The notes beneath the pieces were generated by a model. It was not told where the DNA came from. It searched no databases and saw only the letters and a program-made list of their open reading frames with translations. Shown in pieces: positions 45,192 through 54,835 of a stretch of DNA of 64,000 nucleotides. The stretch is from UMGS1696 sp963642885 (GTDB lineage Bacteria > Bacillota > Clostridia > Oscillospirales > CAG-272), in contig CAVIJI010000007.1 in assembly GCA_963642885.1 (NCBI GenBank), positions 16,329 through 80,328 on the forward strand, in the 5' to 3' direction. Positions within the stretch are counted from its first letter, which is position 1; every line of letters begins with the position of its first letter. The position numbers and the translations under genes were made by a program.

Positions 45192-46844
45192 GTGAAAAAT
45201 AAACTTGTGCTTTGCCTTCTTCTTGCGGCTTGTCTGATCCCGTCGGTTGTCGCCTATGTCAGCTACAATACGACGCAGAATGCTCCGATAGACGAAAGCA
45301 ACGCGGTTTCAATCTCGATTGATGATATAAACGGCAAAAACTTTTCCTATACGAAGGAAGCGGACGGAGACACCGCCGATCAGCTTATAAGCTACTTCCT
45401 CGGCACCGTGAAAAACGCCCAGTCGATTGTGGCGCTTCCCGACTCTCTGATGGGCGAGAAATTTTTCAAAGTTGACCTCTCCTCAGGCGCGAAAACCGTA
45501 ACATACGAGTATTACTTTACGACAGATCCGTCTACCTGCTATCTGCGCTCGTCCGACGGAGCGACATATAAAATCTCGCAAGCCGACGCGGAAACGTTTA
45601 TAACAAGCGAATACGCGGAAAGCCTGTACGGAGAAGCGGCTATGCCTACGCTCACCCTCTCCCATTCCTACGATATCCAGCCCGACAGCGCCGTATGGCA
45701 GTACAAAAACTATACGGGTTCGTTTGTCGATGCCGACACATCGTCGCTTGTGTTCGATCATACGGAATCGTACGAGCTTGAGGGCGGAATCGATCTCACC
45801 TTCGATATGACTCCCGATTTCTGTTCGGTTAAGATTACGGACGATGACGGAGCCTCCCTCTTCGAAGGTTCTCTCGCCGACATCTCGCTGTTCACTACCA
45901 ACGACACGGGTTACATTAACATCGAGGTTCTCGCGAAATGGTACGAGGACCCGTCACGAAACTTCTGCGGAGAGCTCGACTATAAATTCTCCTCTCTCGT
46001 CACGGCGCCCGCCGAATTTTATCTCGGCGTATCCACCGTCGAAGCGGGAAAATTCACCGCCATCACCGCGCTTAACGTAACAAAGCCCGAAAATATCAAG
46101 TATTCATCCACAATGGGCGGAGACATTACTCCCGTATTCTACAAGGTCGACGAAAGCACCGCGGTCGCTCTGCTTCCGATTTCACTTGACGTACCCACGG
46201 GAGTGTACACCATCACCTTCGTATACGGCGGAACCACTCAGGACACCAACATTACCGTTGAAAACAGCGGTGAAAAGACCTCGAATTATCAGTTATCCGA
46301 CACTATCATAGACACTTACCGTACAGACGCCAACCTCACGGCATTCACGAACACCGTCGAGAAGCTGACGGCATCGGGCTCATCGACAAAATACTTCGAC
46401 GGCTACTTCCTCGAGGGTATATCGGGTGACGCAACTCTCCTGCGCGGCTTCGGTCGACAGATTACACTTAACGGTGCCTCCACTCCCGCATACCGCAACA
46501 ACGGTGTCGACTACAGAGCGGCAGCCGGACTCGATGTTGTCGCCGCCAATGCCGGTGAGGTCGTGTATGCCTCCTCCGACTGTCTGTACGCGGGCAACAT
46601 GGTCGTAATCGAGCATGGCTACGGACTGAAAACATGGTACTACAATCTCGGCTCGATTGACGTATCCGTCGGTGATACCGTCGCACGCGGAGACAAAATC
46701 GGAACCACGGGTCAGACAGGCTTCACGGGCGAGGTCGGCGCTCACATCGCAATGTCCGTCGGAAGCACCTTCGTTTCCCCGTACGACACATGGCAGGATT
46801 CAACGGATTACGGAAAGATAATCATCGCGAAAATAGACGAATAA
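45192..46844 (+). CDS. Exported M23-like protein lacking catalytic residues
   Basis: 550 residues. Signal peptide or membrane anchor at residues 4-22, a ~400-residue region of beta-rich character without recognised domains, and a C-terminal LytM/M23-like domain. The fold hallmarks are there: GLDVVAANAGEVVYA, MVVIEHGYGLKTWYYNL and VARGDKIGTTGQTGFTGEVGAH (in parts). Zinc and catalytic positions are changed. The HxGxD motif is NNGVD (N436, D440), the YxHL His is N485, and HLH is H518-I-A520. In LytM-type enzymes two zinc-binding histidines sit where N436 and A520 are, so this is probably a non-catalytic regulator or binder. Start is GTG behind AAAGGGA. Confidence 0.85.
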   Translation: MKNKLVLCLLLAACLIPSVVAYVSYNTTQNAPIDESNAVSISIDDINGKNFSYTKEADGDTADQLISYFLGTVKNAQSIVALPDSLMGEKFFKVDLSSGAKTVTYEYYFTTDPSTCYLRSSDGATYKISQADAETFITSEYAESLYGEAAMPTLTLSHSYDIQPDSAVWQYKNYTGSFVDADTSSLVFDHTESYELEGGIDLTFDMTPDFCSVKITDDDGASLFEGSLADISLFTTNDTGYINIEVLAKWYEDPSRNFCGELDYKFSSLVTAPAEFYLGVSTVEAGKFTAITALNVTKPENIKYSSTMGGDITPVFYKVDESTAVALLPISLDVPTGVYTITFVYGGTTQDTNITVENSGEKTSNYQLSDTIIDTYRTDANLTAFTNTVEKLTASGSSTKYFDGYFLEGISGDATLLRGFGRQITLNGASTPAYRNNGVDYRAAAGLDVVAANAGEVVYASSDCLYAGNMVVIEHGYGLKTWYYNLGSIDVSVGDTVARGDKIGTTGQTGFTGEVGAHIAMSVGSTFVSPYDTWQDSTDYGKIIIAKIDE

Positions 46845-46909
46845 GTATCGGCGAATGATTGACTGACCGATAAAAATTCAAGTCGTACATATTCAATACA
46901 TCTGCATTT

Positions 46910-46957
46910 AAACCGTGCGCTTGTTACCGTCTTCTCGGTGCATGACGCACGGTTTTG
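46910..46957 (+). terminator. Terminator-like hairpin before addB
   Basis: AAACCGTGCG / CGCACGGTTT with inner ACCG/CGGT; the T-tract is short. It ends 17 bp before addB, so it may be leaky or form part of the addB leader. Confidence 0.6.
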
Positions 46958-46973
46958 TAAATCGAGGTAAAAA

Positions 46974-49900
46974 ATGATAAAATTCATAACAGGCAGAAGC
47001 GGATACGGCAAAAGCGGCATGATAACACGTGAGGTCTGCGCGCTTCTTAACGACGGCGGAAACGCCGTAGTTATCGTACCCGAGCAGGAAACCGTGGTTT
47101 GGGAACGCAAATTCGCTTTTCTGCTCCCGCCGTCATCGAATCTTCATCTCGAGGTAACCAACTTCACAAATTTAGCCCGCTCGGTTTTTCGTGAATACGG
47201 AGGACTCGCCGACAGTGTTATCGACAAAGGCTCACGTATTCTCATAGTATGGAAGGCTATGCTTTCCGTATGGAAAAGTCTGCGGGTATACAATAAAATT
47301 TCATCACACGAGGACAGAAGCATTCCGATACTGCTCCGCGCCATTGACGAGCTGAAAAGAAACGGAATAACTCCCGAGGAGGCGGAAGCCGCGCTTGAAA
47401 AAATGTCTTCCGACACTGATGCCGCGGAGAGATCGGGCAAGTACGGCAGCTTCGTCGACAGGCTGTCGGACGCCGTGCTTGTATACACCGCATACAATTC
47501 CCTCCTGCATGAGGAATACATCGACAGCTCGGATGTCGAAACAAAGCTTGCGCAGTCCATATCCGTCAATCCGTATTTTAAAGGAAAGAGCGTTTTTATA
47601 GATTCGTTTCTGTCGTTTACGAGCGGACAGGAAAAAATCATACGCGAAATCATGCGCTCCGCCGACAGCTTCACCGCCGCCGTTATGACCGCGGCGGGTA
47701 ACAGAGACGAAATCGCGCCTCAGTTTCTCGAAACAAGCGAAACGCTGAAAAGACTTATCGGGACTGCCGACCGTCTCGGCAAGGATTACACCGTCGTAAG
47801 ACTTGACAACAACATGCGTCACGCCGACAATCCCGAGCTTGCGTTCTGTGAACGTCACATTTTCGATAAATCCGATGATGATAACGTATATCTCGGAGAG
47901 AAAAAAGGAAGTGTCGGGCTTGTACGATGCCGCGACAAATCGGACGAGGCGAGAGTATGCGCCGCAGCCGTCAACAGCTTTCTGAAACAAGGCTGCGACT
48001 ACTCCGACATAGGAATAGTCGCGCACGATATCGAAAGCTACAAGGGCATTATAGACACGGAGCTCAGACAGCACGGCTTCAACTGCTTTATTTCTCAGTC
48101 ATCGGGAGTAACGCAGAACCCCGTGATAAAGTTTTTCGGTTATATGCTGAAAATCGTATCGGAGGGCTGGCAGAAACAGGACATAATAAGTCTGCTGAAA
48201 ACCGGATTGATTACGCCGAGCTCGCCCATAAGCGATGACGAAAGGTTGCCGTCGGCACCTGACACGGATGCGGTAAACAATGTGTCACAGGACGAGCTGT
48301 TCCCCTATTCGCTCGAGCTGTTTGAGAACTATATCAACACATGGAATCTTAACGGACGCGGAATATACACCGGTGAGAGCTGGTCGATGAATCCCGACGG
48401 CTGTAAGCTGGAGATAAGCGAATACGGCGAACGGATACTGAAACTCGTAAACAACACGAGAGAGCAGCTGACCTCTCCGCTTGAATCGTTCGCCGCCGTT
48501 TTCGACAACGAAAAGCACTGCGCCGACGCCTCCGTTATCGCGTCGGCCATAGTATCAGCCGCACAGGCTTATCATATTTCCGACGGACTGGAGCGCATAT
48601 GTGCCGCCTATACAAGCCACGGAATGGATGAGGAAGCGGTTAAATGCCGCGCGGGATGGCGTACGCTATGCGAAATTCTCGACAAAATCGTCGAGTTTTT
48701 AAACGGCATGCCGATTGACGCAAAGAGATTTTCGGGATTGTACGGCCGCATAGCTCAATCCATGGACACGGGAAGCATTCCGTCGGGCAGCAACGAAATA
48801 ATAATCGGCAGTGCTCAGGGCATACGTCTCGAGGGTAAAAGATATATTATAATTCTCGGCGCAAACGACGGAGAGTTTCCGAGTGAAGCCGACTCCGAAA
48901 AGCAGTTCTTCGGCGACAGAGACCGAATGACACTCGAACGGTACGGCATAGAGCTTATGGACTGCTCATCGGATATCCTCATGTCGCGTGAATACTGTAT
49001 GTTTTACAGAACGATTTCGGCTGCCTCAGAGGGTGTGCTTATTTTATCCGAGGAGAGCAAGGACGTGTCGTTCGCCGTCTCGGAAATACGTTCCCTTCTC
49101 GGTATCGATTTCACATTCTCACGTGACCTCGACACCGACTTTATCGTATACGACAAAAAAAGCGCGGAGGATTATCTTCTCGACAAGGGACACTCCGATG
49201 TCGTCACGGGAACGTCGGCGGTAAAAGCCGCGGCAGCGGGCACAGATATACTCTCCTTACATGATGATGTGCTTTACCTCTCACAATCCAAGCTGTCCGC
49301 GTACATACGCTGTCCTTTCAACTATGCGTGCAAATACGAATTAAAGGTTAAGCCACGTCCGCAGGGTGAAATGACGATTCCCGACATCGGTATAATCATC
49401 CACCTTATCCTTCAAAAATACTTCTCGTATATTTATTCCGAATCGAAGGCGGCAGACATACCGCGGGACGAGCTTCTCGACACAATCATAAACGGCGTCA
49501 AGGAAAAGCTGAAGCAAAGCATGGGACAGGTCGAGACCAGAGCCGAGTATTTGTTCGCGCGAATAAAGCGTCAGGTAACCGTTTTAATCGAAAGCCTTGA
49601 GAACGAAATCACGAAATCAGGCTTTACCCCGATTTTGTTCGAGCAGAAAATCGGACGCGGAGGAATCAAGCCCATAGAATTTTATTCAACCGACGGAGTA
49701 CGGATTATAATCGAGGGCATCGCCGACAGAATAGACTCGGGCGAGGGAGAAAGCTCACTCATGATCAGAGTCGTGGACTATAAGACGGGCAAAAAGACAT
49801 TCCACAGAGACAACATTGACAACGGAACCGAAATTCAGCTTCTCATATACATGTTCTCCATCCTGAATTCACCGTCATACCTGCAATCCGAAAAGCCCGT

Positions 49901-50249
49901 CGAATTCGGCGGAATCGTCTATGTTTCCGACAGCCTGTCAACTCTGTCGTCTGACAGACAGGACTCACCCGATAAGGTAGCACACTCCGCACGTGAAAGC
50001 GTGACCTTCAGCGGCATGATGAACGGCAGTCTGCAGGCAGACACGGAAAACAAAAAAAGCGGGCTTATATACATCGGAGAAAGCGAATTGACCGATATAA
50101 GGAAAAAGCTTTTCGAACAAATCAAAAGCATCGGAGACAGTATTCTGCACAGAAGCTTCGAGTTGAAGCCTGCGATAATAGACAGTATCGATCCGTGCGG
50201 ACGATGTGACAACGCATATATATGCAGATACAGGAGTTCAAATGGCTGA
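46974..50249 (+). CDS. addB: ATP-dependent helicase/deoxyribonuclease subunit B
   Basis: 1091-residue subunit of AddAB, the Gram-positive counterpart of RecBCD, which resects double-strand breaks for recombination. The Walker A-like FITGRSGYGKS is at the N terminus and VPEQETVVWER follows, as in all AddB proteins. The C-terminal nuclease domain has VVDYKTGKK. It also has an iron-sulfur cluster site formed by Cys in YIRCPFNYACK and the triplet DPCGRCDNAYIC. The start has GAGG upstream. The gene overlaps addA by 8 bp, which indicates coupled translation and equal amounts. Confidence 0.96.
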   Translation: MIKFITGRSGYGKSGMITREVCALLNDGGNAVVIVPEQETVVWERKFAFLLPPSSNLHLEVTNFTNLARSVFREYGGLADSVIDKGSRILIVWKAMLSVWKSLRVYNKISSHEDRSIPILLRAIDELKRNGITPEEAEAALEKMSSDTDAAERSGKYGSFVDRLSDAVLVYTAYNSLLHEEYIDSSDVETKLAQSISVNPYFKGKSVFIDSFLSFTSGQEKIIREIMRSADSFTAAVMTAAGNRDEIAPQFLETSETLKRLIGTADRLGKDYTVVRLDNNMRHADNPELAFCERHIFDKSDDDNVYLGEKKGSVGLVRCRDKSDEARVCAAAVNSFLKQGCDYSDIGIVAHDIESYKGIIDTELRQHGFNCFISQSSGVTQNPVIKFFGYMLKIVSEGWQKQDIISLLKTGLITPSSPISDDERLPSAPDTDAVNNVSQDELFPYSLELFENYINTWNLNGRGIYTGESWSMNPDGCKLEISEYGERILKLVNNTREQLTSPLESFAAVFDNEKHCADASVIASAIVSAAQAYHISDGLERICAAYTSHGMDEEAVKCRAGWRTLCEILDKIVEFLNGMPIDAKRFSGLYGRIAQSMDTGSIPSGSNEIIIGSAQGIRLEGKRYIIILGANDGEFPSEADSEKQFFGDRDRMTLERYGIELMDCSSDILMSREYCMFYRTISAASEGVLILSEESKDVSFAVSEIRSLLGIDFTFSRDLDTDFIVYDKKSAEDYLLDKGHSDVVTGTSAVKAAAAGTDILSLHDDVLYLSQSKLSAYIRCPFNYACKYELKVKPRPQGEMTIPDIGIIIHLILQKYFSYIYSESKAADIPRDELLDTIINGVKEKLKQSMGQVETRAEYLFARIKRQVTVLIESLENEITKSGFTPILFEQKIGRGGIKPIEFYSTDGVRIIIEGIADRIDSGEGESSLMIRVVDYKTGKKTFHRDNIDNGTEIQLLIYMFSILNSPSYLQSEKPVEFGGIVYVSDSLSTLSSDRQDSPDKVAHSARESVTFSGMMNGSLQADTENKKSGLIYIGESELTDIRKKLFEQIKSIGDSILHRSFELKPAIIDSIDPCGRCDNAYICRYRSSNG

Positions 50250-53200
50250 TATCAAATACACCGACTCTCAGGAAAGAGCCATAGAATACAATGACGGCAA
50301 TCTGCTTATCTCCGCGGCGGCGGGCAGCGGAAAAACGGCGGTTCTGACCGAAAAAATCGCCCGACTTATAGCGGACGAAAAATGCACTGCGGATGAGCTT
50401 CTTGTCGTAACCTTCACCAAAGCCGCCGCCGCCGAGATGAAGCAGAGAATCAAAAGCAAGCTCGTCTCGCTGAAAAGCGGAAAAAATCATAATCGCTCTT
50501 ATATATCCTATATAAACGGACAGCTCTCGGCTATGGGGGCGGCGGATATCTGTACGATGGACTCGTTCCTCTACAAAAGAGTGCGCAAATACTTCCCCGT
50601 TCTGGGCTTGTCTCCCGATACACGAATCGCATCGGAGGGAGAGCTTAACGAAATCGAAACGAGAGTAATGAGCAAAACCGTCAATTCATTCTTCGATAAA
50701 AAGTATTCGGAAAACGACGAAAGCGGCGGCGACTGGCTGTTTTTCTGCGACCTTATAAGCAAAACCAAGGACACCTCACACATTGACACGGAGCTGCTCG
50801 GCATTGCACACACACTCGAAAACAAAAGCATAGATGTATCCCGTCTCCGTGAAACAAGCGAGCTCTTTTCATGCGGCAGGGTTTCCGATGAGGTAAAAAA
50901 ATACGTTCTCGAGTTTGCCTCCCATTATTCCGTAATATTCTCACGTATAATGGATGACATAGAAAACGATGAGGATGCGTACAAAGCGTACGGGGCGAAC
51001 ATCGCGGACGACTGCGATATTTGCGAAAATCTGCGGACGGCGGCAGAGGATGAACAAGCGCTGAAGTCTTATACCGCAAACGTAAAGTTCAGCCGTCTCG
51101 GAAGGCTCGGCAAAGACAAGGCAAGCGGTGCATCCGACGCTTATAAAAAAATCAGAGACGACTTCAAGAAGGAGCTCGGAGACTTGCGCGATACTCTGCT
51201 CCTCGGTGATGAGGCTCTTCTTCTCGCCGAAAACGAAGCGTCCGACAGAATACTTCATGTGTTGTGCGAAGTGCTTGACAAATACAACACGGATGTAAAC
51301 CGCGAAAAGAGCAACCGCGGCATCATGAGCTATCATGACCTCGAAATTCTCTCCTCACGTCTGCTGTCGTACGACAATATCGCGGACGAAATCGCCAAAA
51401 AATACAAATACATATTTATAGACGAATTTCAGGATACCGCGGGTACTCAGGACTATATTTTCGGTCGGCTGTCGGCATATTCGAATCGTTTTTTCGTCGG
51501 CGATATCAAACAGTCCGTGTACAGATTCCGCGGTGCCGATCCCGCCGTTTTCAACAGCTATAAGAACACTTGGAAAAACGCGGACGAGGGATTTACCGCC
51601 GACACACATAGCTACACGCTGTACATGAGCGAAAATTTCAGATGTGCCCGTGAGATAATATCCTTCACGAATCTGGTAACTGGACAGCTCTTTCCCATGT
51701 CCGATATCACGTATACATCGTCGGACAAGCTGATATACGCCGCCTCGAATATCATCGAAAAGCATCCTGTCGAGGTTGCCGTCGTACCGCGCTCATCCTC
51801 GTCGGATAAGGTCAACTACGAGGCGGAATACGTCGCATCGGTTATCAAATCGCTGATAGGCGAATACAGCTCCGACCTGAAGCGGAATATTTCCGAGGGT
51901 GACATTGCGATTATCATGCGCAGTCCCGCGTCAAACGGAGCGGACTTTAAAAACGCGCTGACGAAGCGAGGCATAAAATGCCGCCTGCGCCGCACGGAGC
52001 CGCTTGAGGCATTCTCATCGGTTAAGCTTATACTGTGCCTGCTCGAGATTATCAACAATCCTCTTGACGATATATATCTCTCAGGTGCGCTTATGAGCCC
52101 CCTGTTCGGCTTTACAATTGACGAGCTAACAAGCATTAAAGCCGCTTCGTCCGAAGCTCATCTTTTCATATCTCTTTATTCGTACCTGTCGTACGAAGGG
52201 CGAGATTCGGCTCTCGCGGATAAAATACTGCTCTTCATCGACAGTCTGAATACATACAGACAGCAGGCGCTGTCAATGCGTGCGGATGTTTTCGCCGTCA
52301 ACTTCATAAGCGAATATTCTCCGCTGATTTTATCAACCGTCACGCCGGTAACCGTCACGTCGGTAACCGTCACGCCGGTAATGTCACCCGATCCGCTGGA
52401 GAGCGATTCCGTACGCAGGCTTCTCGATTTAATAGGACAGGCGGACTCCGACACCTCATCGTCGCTGAGCGGACTTTTACGGTATATCGAAACGGAAATT
52501 CCGCGCGGAAGTACCCCCGACGAGGGAGAAAGCGCACCCGACTCGGTAAGAATAATGAGCATACATTCATCAAAGGGGCTTGAATTTCCGATATGCTTCC
52601 TATGCGAGGCGGACAGAAAACGCTCGATTAAAGACGAAATCAAGCCGATGCTGTTCGACGGCGAGCTCGGCTTCGGAACAAAGATATCCGATGACAGCGG
52701 TTTAGCCGTCAAAACCACATTGAAGCACGAGCTTATAGCAAACCGTCTCGCACGGAGTGCTTCATTCGAGGAAATCAGAATACTTTATGTCGCGCTCACA
52801 CGAGCCAAAAACCGTCTTTTCATCACGGGAAAGAATTCGTCCAAGAACACGGAAGCCGAGGCGAGACTGCTGAAAAGCAATGCGTTGGCGTACAATATCG
52901 ATGCCTACACGATAGCAGAGAACGACAACTACCTCGACTGGATACTTATGTGCTGTGCCAACGTAAAGAGCGACGACTTTGTGTTTAAGTTCCCCACAGT
53001 CGATGAAATCGACCGTGATTCATCGGGTGCCGATGCCGCGAGTGAGGATGCGGACGTACTCTCGGACATTCCCGAGAGTGTCGTAAGCTGTCTGAACATA
53101 GTACGCTCCCCCGTCCCCAACGTGCCGATTAAAGCCATGGCGGGAGAGCTCTCACCCGAATACCTCGACAAAATCGTCTCTCCGATATATGATACCTCCG

Positions 53201-53847
53201 ATGACCGCGGCGAAAGCGGCGAAAACAACGTAAGTGACGACTCCGACACATCACTTGTCATGCCGAAATTCATTACGGGCGCAAACACCTACACAGCCGC
53301 CGAAAAAGGCACAGCGGTGCATACCTTCATGCAGTTCATGGATATAAAAAATCTGAGCGAAAACGGAATCAACGCCGAAATCGAACGCATGACGGAGCAC
53401 GGGATAATCTCGCCCAAGCTCGCGGATATGCTTGACAAACGTCAGCTTGCCATGTTCATGCGCAGCGAGCTGTTCCGCCGCATATCCGAATCCGATTTTA
53501 TTCGGCGTGAGTTCCGATTCAATATAAACATGCCCGCTTCCGATTACACGAAGAACGAGGAGCTGTCGCACTGCCTGGCGGAGAAAAACAGCATGATTAC
53601 GGTACAGGGTGTCGTGGACTGTCTGTATCGCAATCACGAGACGGGAATGCTTGAGCTGATAGATTACAAAACTGACGGATTCACCTCCGCGGAATACAAG
53701 AATCGCGATATCGCGTATGCAAAGCTGCGTGAGAGGCACAAGAATCAGCTTGAGACATATCGCGTAATCTGCGAAAAAATCTTCGGTGAGAGCATACACG
53801 ACGTATACATATACTCGACCGTACTCGGCGAGTTGGTTCGAATCTGA
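50242..53847 (+). CDS. addA: ATP-dependent helicase/nuclease subunit A
   Basis: 1201-residue UvrD/RecB-like helicase-nuclease. Walker A ISAAAGSGKTAVLTEKI is at ~residues 23-39, then VVTFTKAAAAEM, DEFQDTAGTQ, GDIKQSVYRFRGADP, SIHSSKGLEFPICFL and YVALTRAKNRLFI. The nuclease site ELIDYKTDGF is near the C terminus. The ATG at 50242 has CAGGAG upstream and lies inside the end of addB. An in-frame 15-bp repeat (residues 699-713, TVTPV/TVTSV/TVTPV) sits in a variable region before the 2B-like domain. Works with AddB at DNA breaks. Confidence 0.96.
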   Translation: MADIKYTDSQERAIEYNDGNLLISAAAGSGKTAVLTEKIARLIADEKCTADELLVVTFTKAAAAEMKQRIKSKLVSLKSGKNHNRSYISYINGQLSAMGAADICTMDSFLYKRVRKYFPVLGLSPDTRIASEGELNEIETRVMSKTVNSFFDKKYSENDESGGDWLFFCDLISKTKDTSHIDTELLGIAHTLENKSIDVSRLRETSELFSCGRVSDEVKKYVLEFASHYSVIFSRIMDDIENDEDAYKAYGANIADDCDICENLRTAAEDEQALKSYTANVKFSRLGRLGKDKASGASDAYKKIRDDFKKELGDLRDTLLLGDEALLLAENEASDRILHVLCEVLDKYNTDVNREKSNRGIMSYHDLEILSSRLLSYDNIADEIAKKYKYIFIDEFQDTAGTQDYIFGRLSAYSNRFFVGDIKQSVYRFRGADPAVFNSYKNTWKNADEGFTADTHSYTLYMSENFRCAREIISFTNLVTGQLFPMSDITYTSSDKLIYAASNIIEKHPVEVAVVPRSSSSDKVNYEAEYVASVIKSLIGEYSSDLKRNISEGDIAIIMRSPASNGADFKNALTKRGIKCRLRRTEPLEAFSSVKLILCLLEIINNPLDDIYLSGALMSPLFGFTIDELTSIKAASSEAHLFISLYSYLSYEGRDSALADKILLFIDSLNTYRQQALSMRADVFAVNFISEYSPLILSTVTPVTVTSVTVTPVMSPDPLESDSVRRLLDLIGQADSDTSSSLSGLLRYIETEIPRGSTPDEGESAPDSVRIMSIHSSKGLEFPICFLCEADRKRSIKDEIKPMLFDGELGFGTKISDDSGLAVKTTLKHELIANRLARSASFEEIRILYVALTRAKNRLFITGKNSSKNTEAEARLLKSNALAYNIDAYTIAENDNYLDWILMCCANVKSDDFVFKFPTVDEIDRDSSGADAASEDADVLSDIPESVVSCLNIVRSPVPNVPIKAMAGELSPEYLDKIVSPIYDTSDDRGESGENNVSDDSDTSLVMPKFITGANTYTAAEKGTAVHTFMQFMDIKNLSENGINAEIERMTEHGIISPKLADMLDKRQLAMFMRSELFRRISESDFIRREFRFNINMPASDYTKNEELSHCLAEKNSMITVQGVVDCLYRNHETGMLELIDYKTDGFTSAEYKNRDIAYAKLRERHKNQLETYRVICEKIFGESIHDVYIYSTVLGELVRI
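52336..52380 (+). repeat. Three tandem 15-bp units inside addA
   Basis: ACCGTCACGCCGGTA repeated three times (the middle copy has one C-to-T change) and kept in frame, encoding TVTPV-TVTSV-TVTPV. A likely site of length variation among strains. Confidence 0.9.
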
Positions 53848-53850
53848 AAC

Positions 53851-53884
53851 AAAAAATAACGGCCTATAAGCCGTTATTTTTTTG
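53851..53884. terminator. Bidirectional terminator between addA and rnz
   Basis: AAAAATAACGGC / GCCGTTATTTTT stem with a short loop; A-run on one side and T-run on the other. It serves both converging genes. Confidence 0.92.
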
Positions 53885-53885
53885 T

Positions 53886-54776
53886 TTAATCTTCAAATCT
53901 GAGTGTCTTCGTATAGCCGTCGCCGCACAGCACGGTGTTTTCGAAAATCGACTTTGGCTCCGATGCGTATTCTTCGGGTTCAGGCAGAGCGGGACTGTAA
54001 TGCGTAAGCCACAGCTCCGCGCATTGTGCATCCTTTGCAAGCTTCGCGGCACTCGCCATAGTCATATGCCCCGATTCCTTTGCTCTCGCGCTTTTATCGA
54101 GCTCGAACATTCCCTCGCATATGAGCAAATCCGCGTCATATGCCATGGTCGATATTATTTCGCACGGCCTTGTGTCTGTAGCGAATGTGACGTGCAATCC
54201 CCTGCGCTGTTTTCCGAGAACCATATCCGGCGTGTAGCCGTCAATGCTTTCTCCCCGCTGAAGTATTGACCAATACTTCAGCGGAACTCCGTTCGCCTCC
54301 GCTTTTTCTTTATCGAACTTACCGCCGCGCGATATTCTGATATCGTATCCCAGACAAACACACGAATGTCTGAGCTCGAATGCGGTCACGGTGAAGCCGT
54401 TTTGCGTAAACGAATCGAAATCCGCAAGTGTTTTTGTGATTATCCTGAACGGAAGCTCGGGAACTATCACCGTGAGTCCCTTTATTACGGCATCGAGTCC
54501 CTTCGGCCCGTATATATAGAGCGGAGATGTTTTTCCTTCGTTTCCCATGGACAACAGCAGTCCCGGAAGTCCGCTTACGTGGTCGGCGTGGTAATGCGTA
54601 AGCAGTAATATCGATATCTTGCCGAGTGAAAATCCTGCTTTTTTAATCGAAAGCTGTGTCCCCTCTCCGCAGTCTATGAGTAAACCTACTCCTTCGTAGC
54701 GAAAATAACAACAGCTCAGAAATCTGTCAAGGCGCGGAACCGTTCCGCCCGTGCCCGCGAGACAAACGTCCAACAT
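53886..54776 (-). CDS. rnz: Ribonuclease Z (tRNA 3' endonuclease)
   Basis: 296-residue metallo-beta-lactamase-fold enzyme that removes 3' trailers from tRNA precursors. The metal-binding motif is THYHADHVSGLPG with H61, H63, D65 and H66. LIDCGEGTQLSI and the late FATDTRP, CEGMF and HMTMASAAKLA blocks, plus LTHYSPAL, complete the RNase Z pattern. The His in ELRHSCVCLGY lies in the usual fourth region. ATG with AAAGGAG. It is 59 bp after the GH2 gene on the same strand and may be co-transcribed with it. Confidence 0.93.
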   Translation of the reverse strand: MLDVCLAGTGGTVPRLDRFLSCCYFRYEGVGLLIDCGEGTQLSIKKAGFSLGKISILLLTHYHADHVSGLPGLLLSMGNEGKTSPLYIYGPKGLDAVIKGLTVIVPELPFRIITKTLADFDSFTQNGFTVTAFELRHSCVCLGYDIRISRGGKFDKEKAEANGVPLKYWSILQRGESIDGYTPDMVLGKQRRGLHVTFATDTRPCEIISTMAYDADLLICEGMFELDKSARAKESGHMTMASAAKLAKDAQCAELWLTHYSPALPEPEEYASEPKSIFENTVLCGDGYTKTLRFED

Positions 54777-54835
54777 CTCATGCTCCTTTATATTATTTCT
54801 TTATCTTTGCGGATATGTCGGATTCACAGCTTCCG

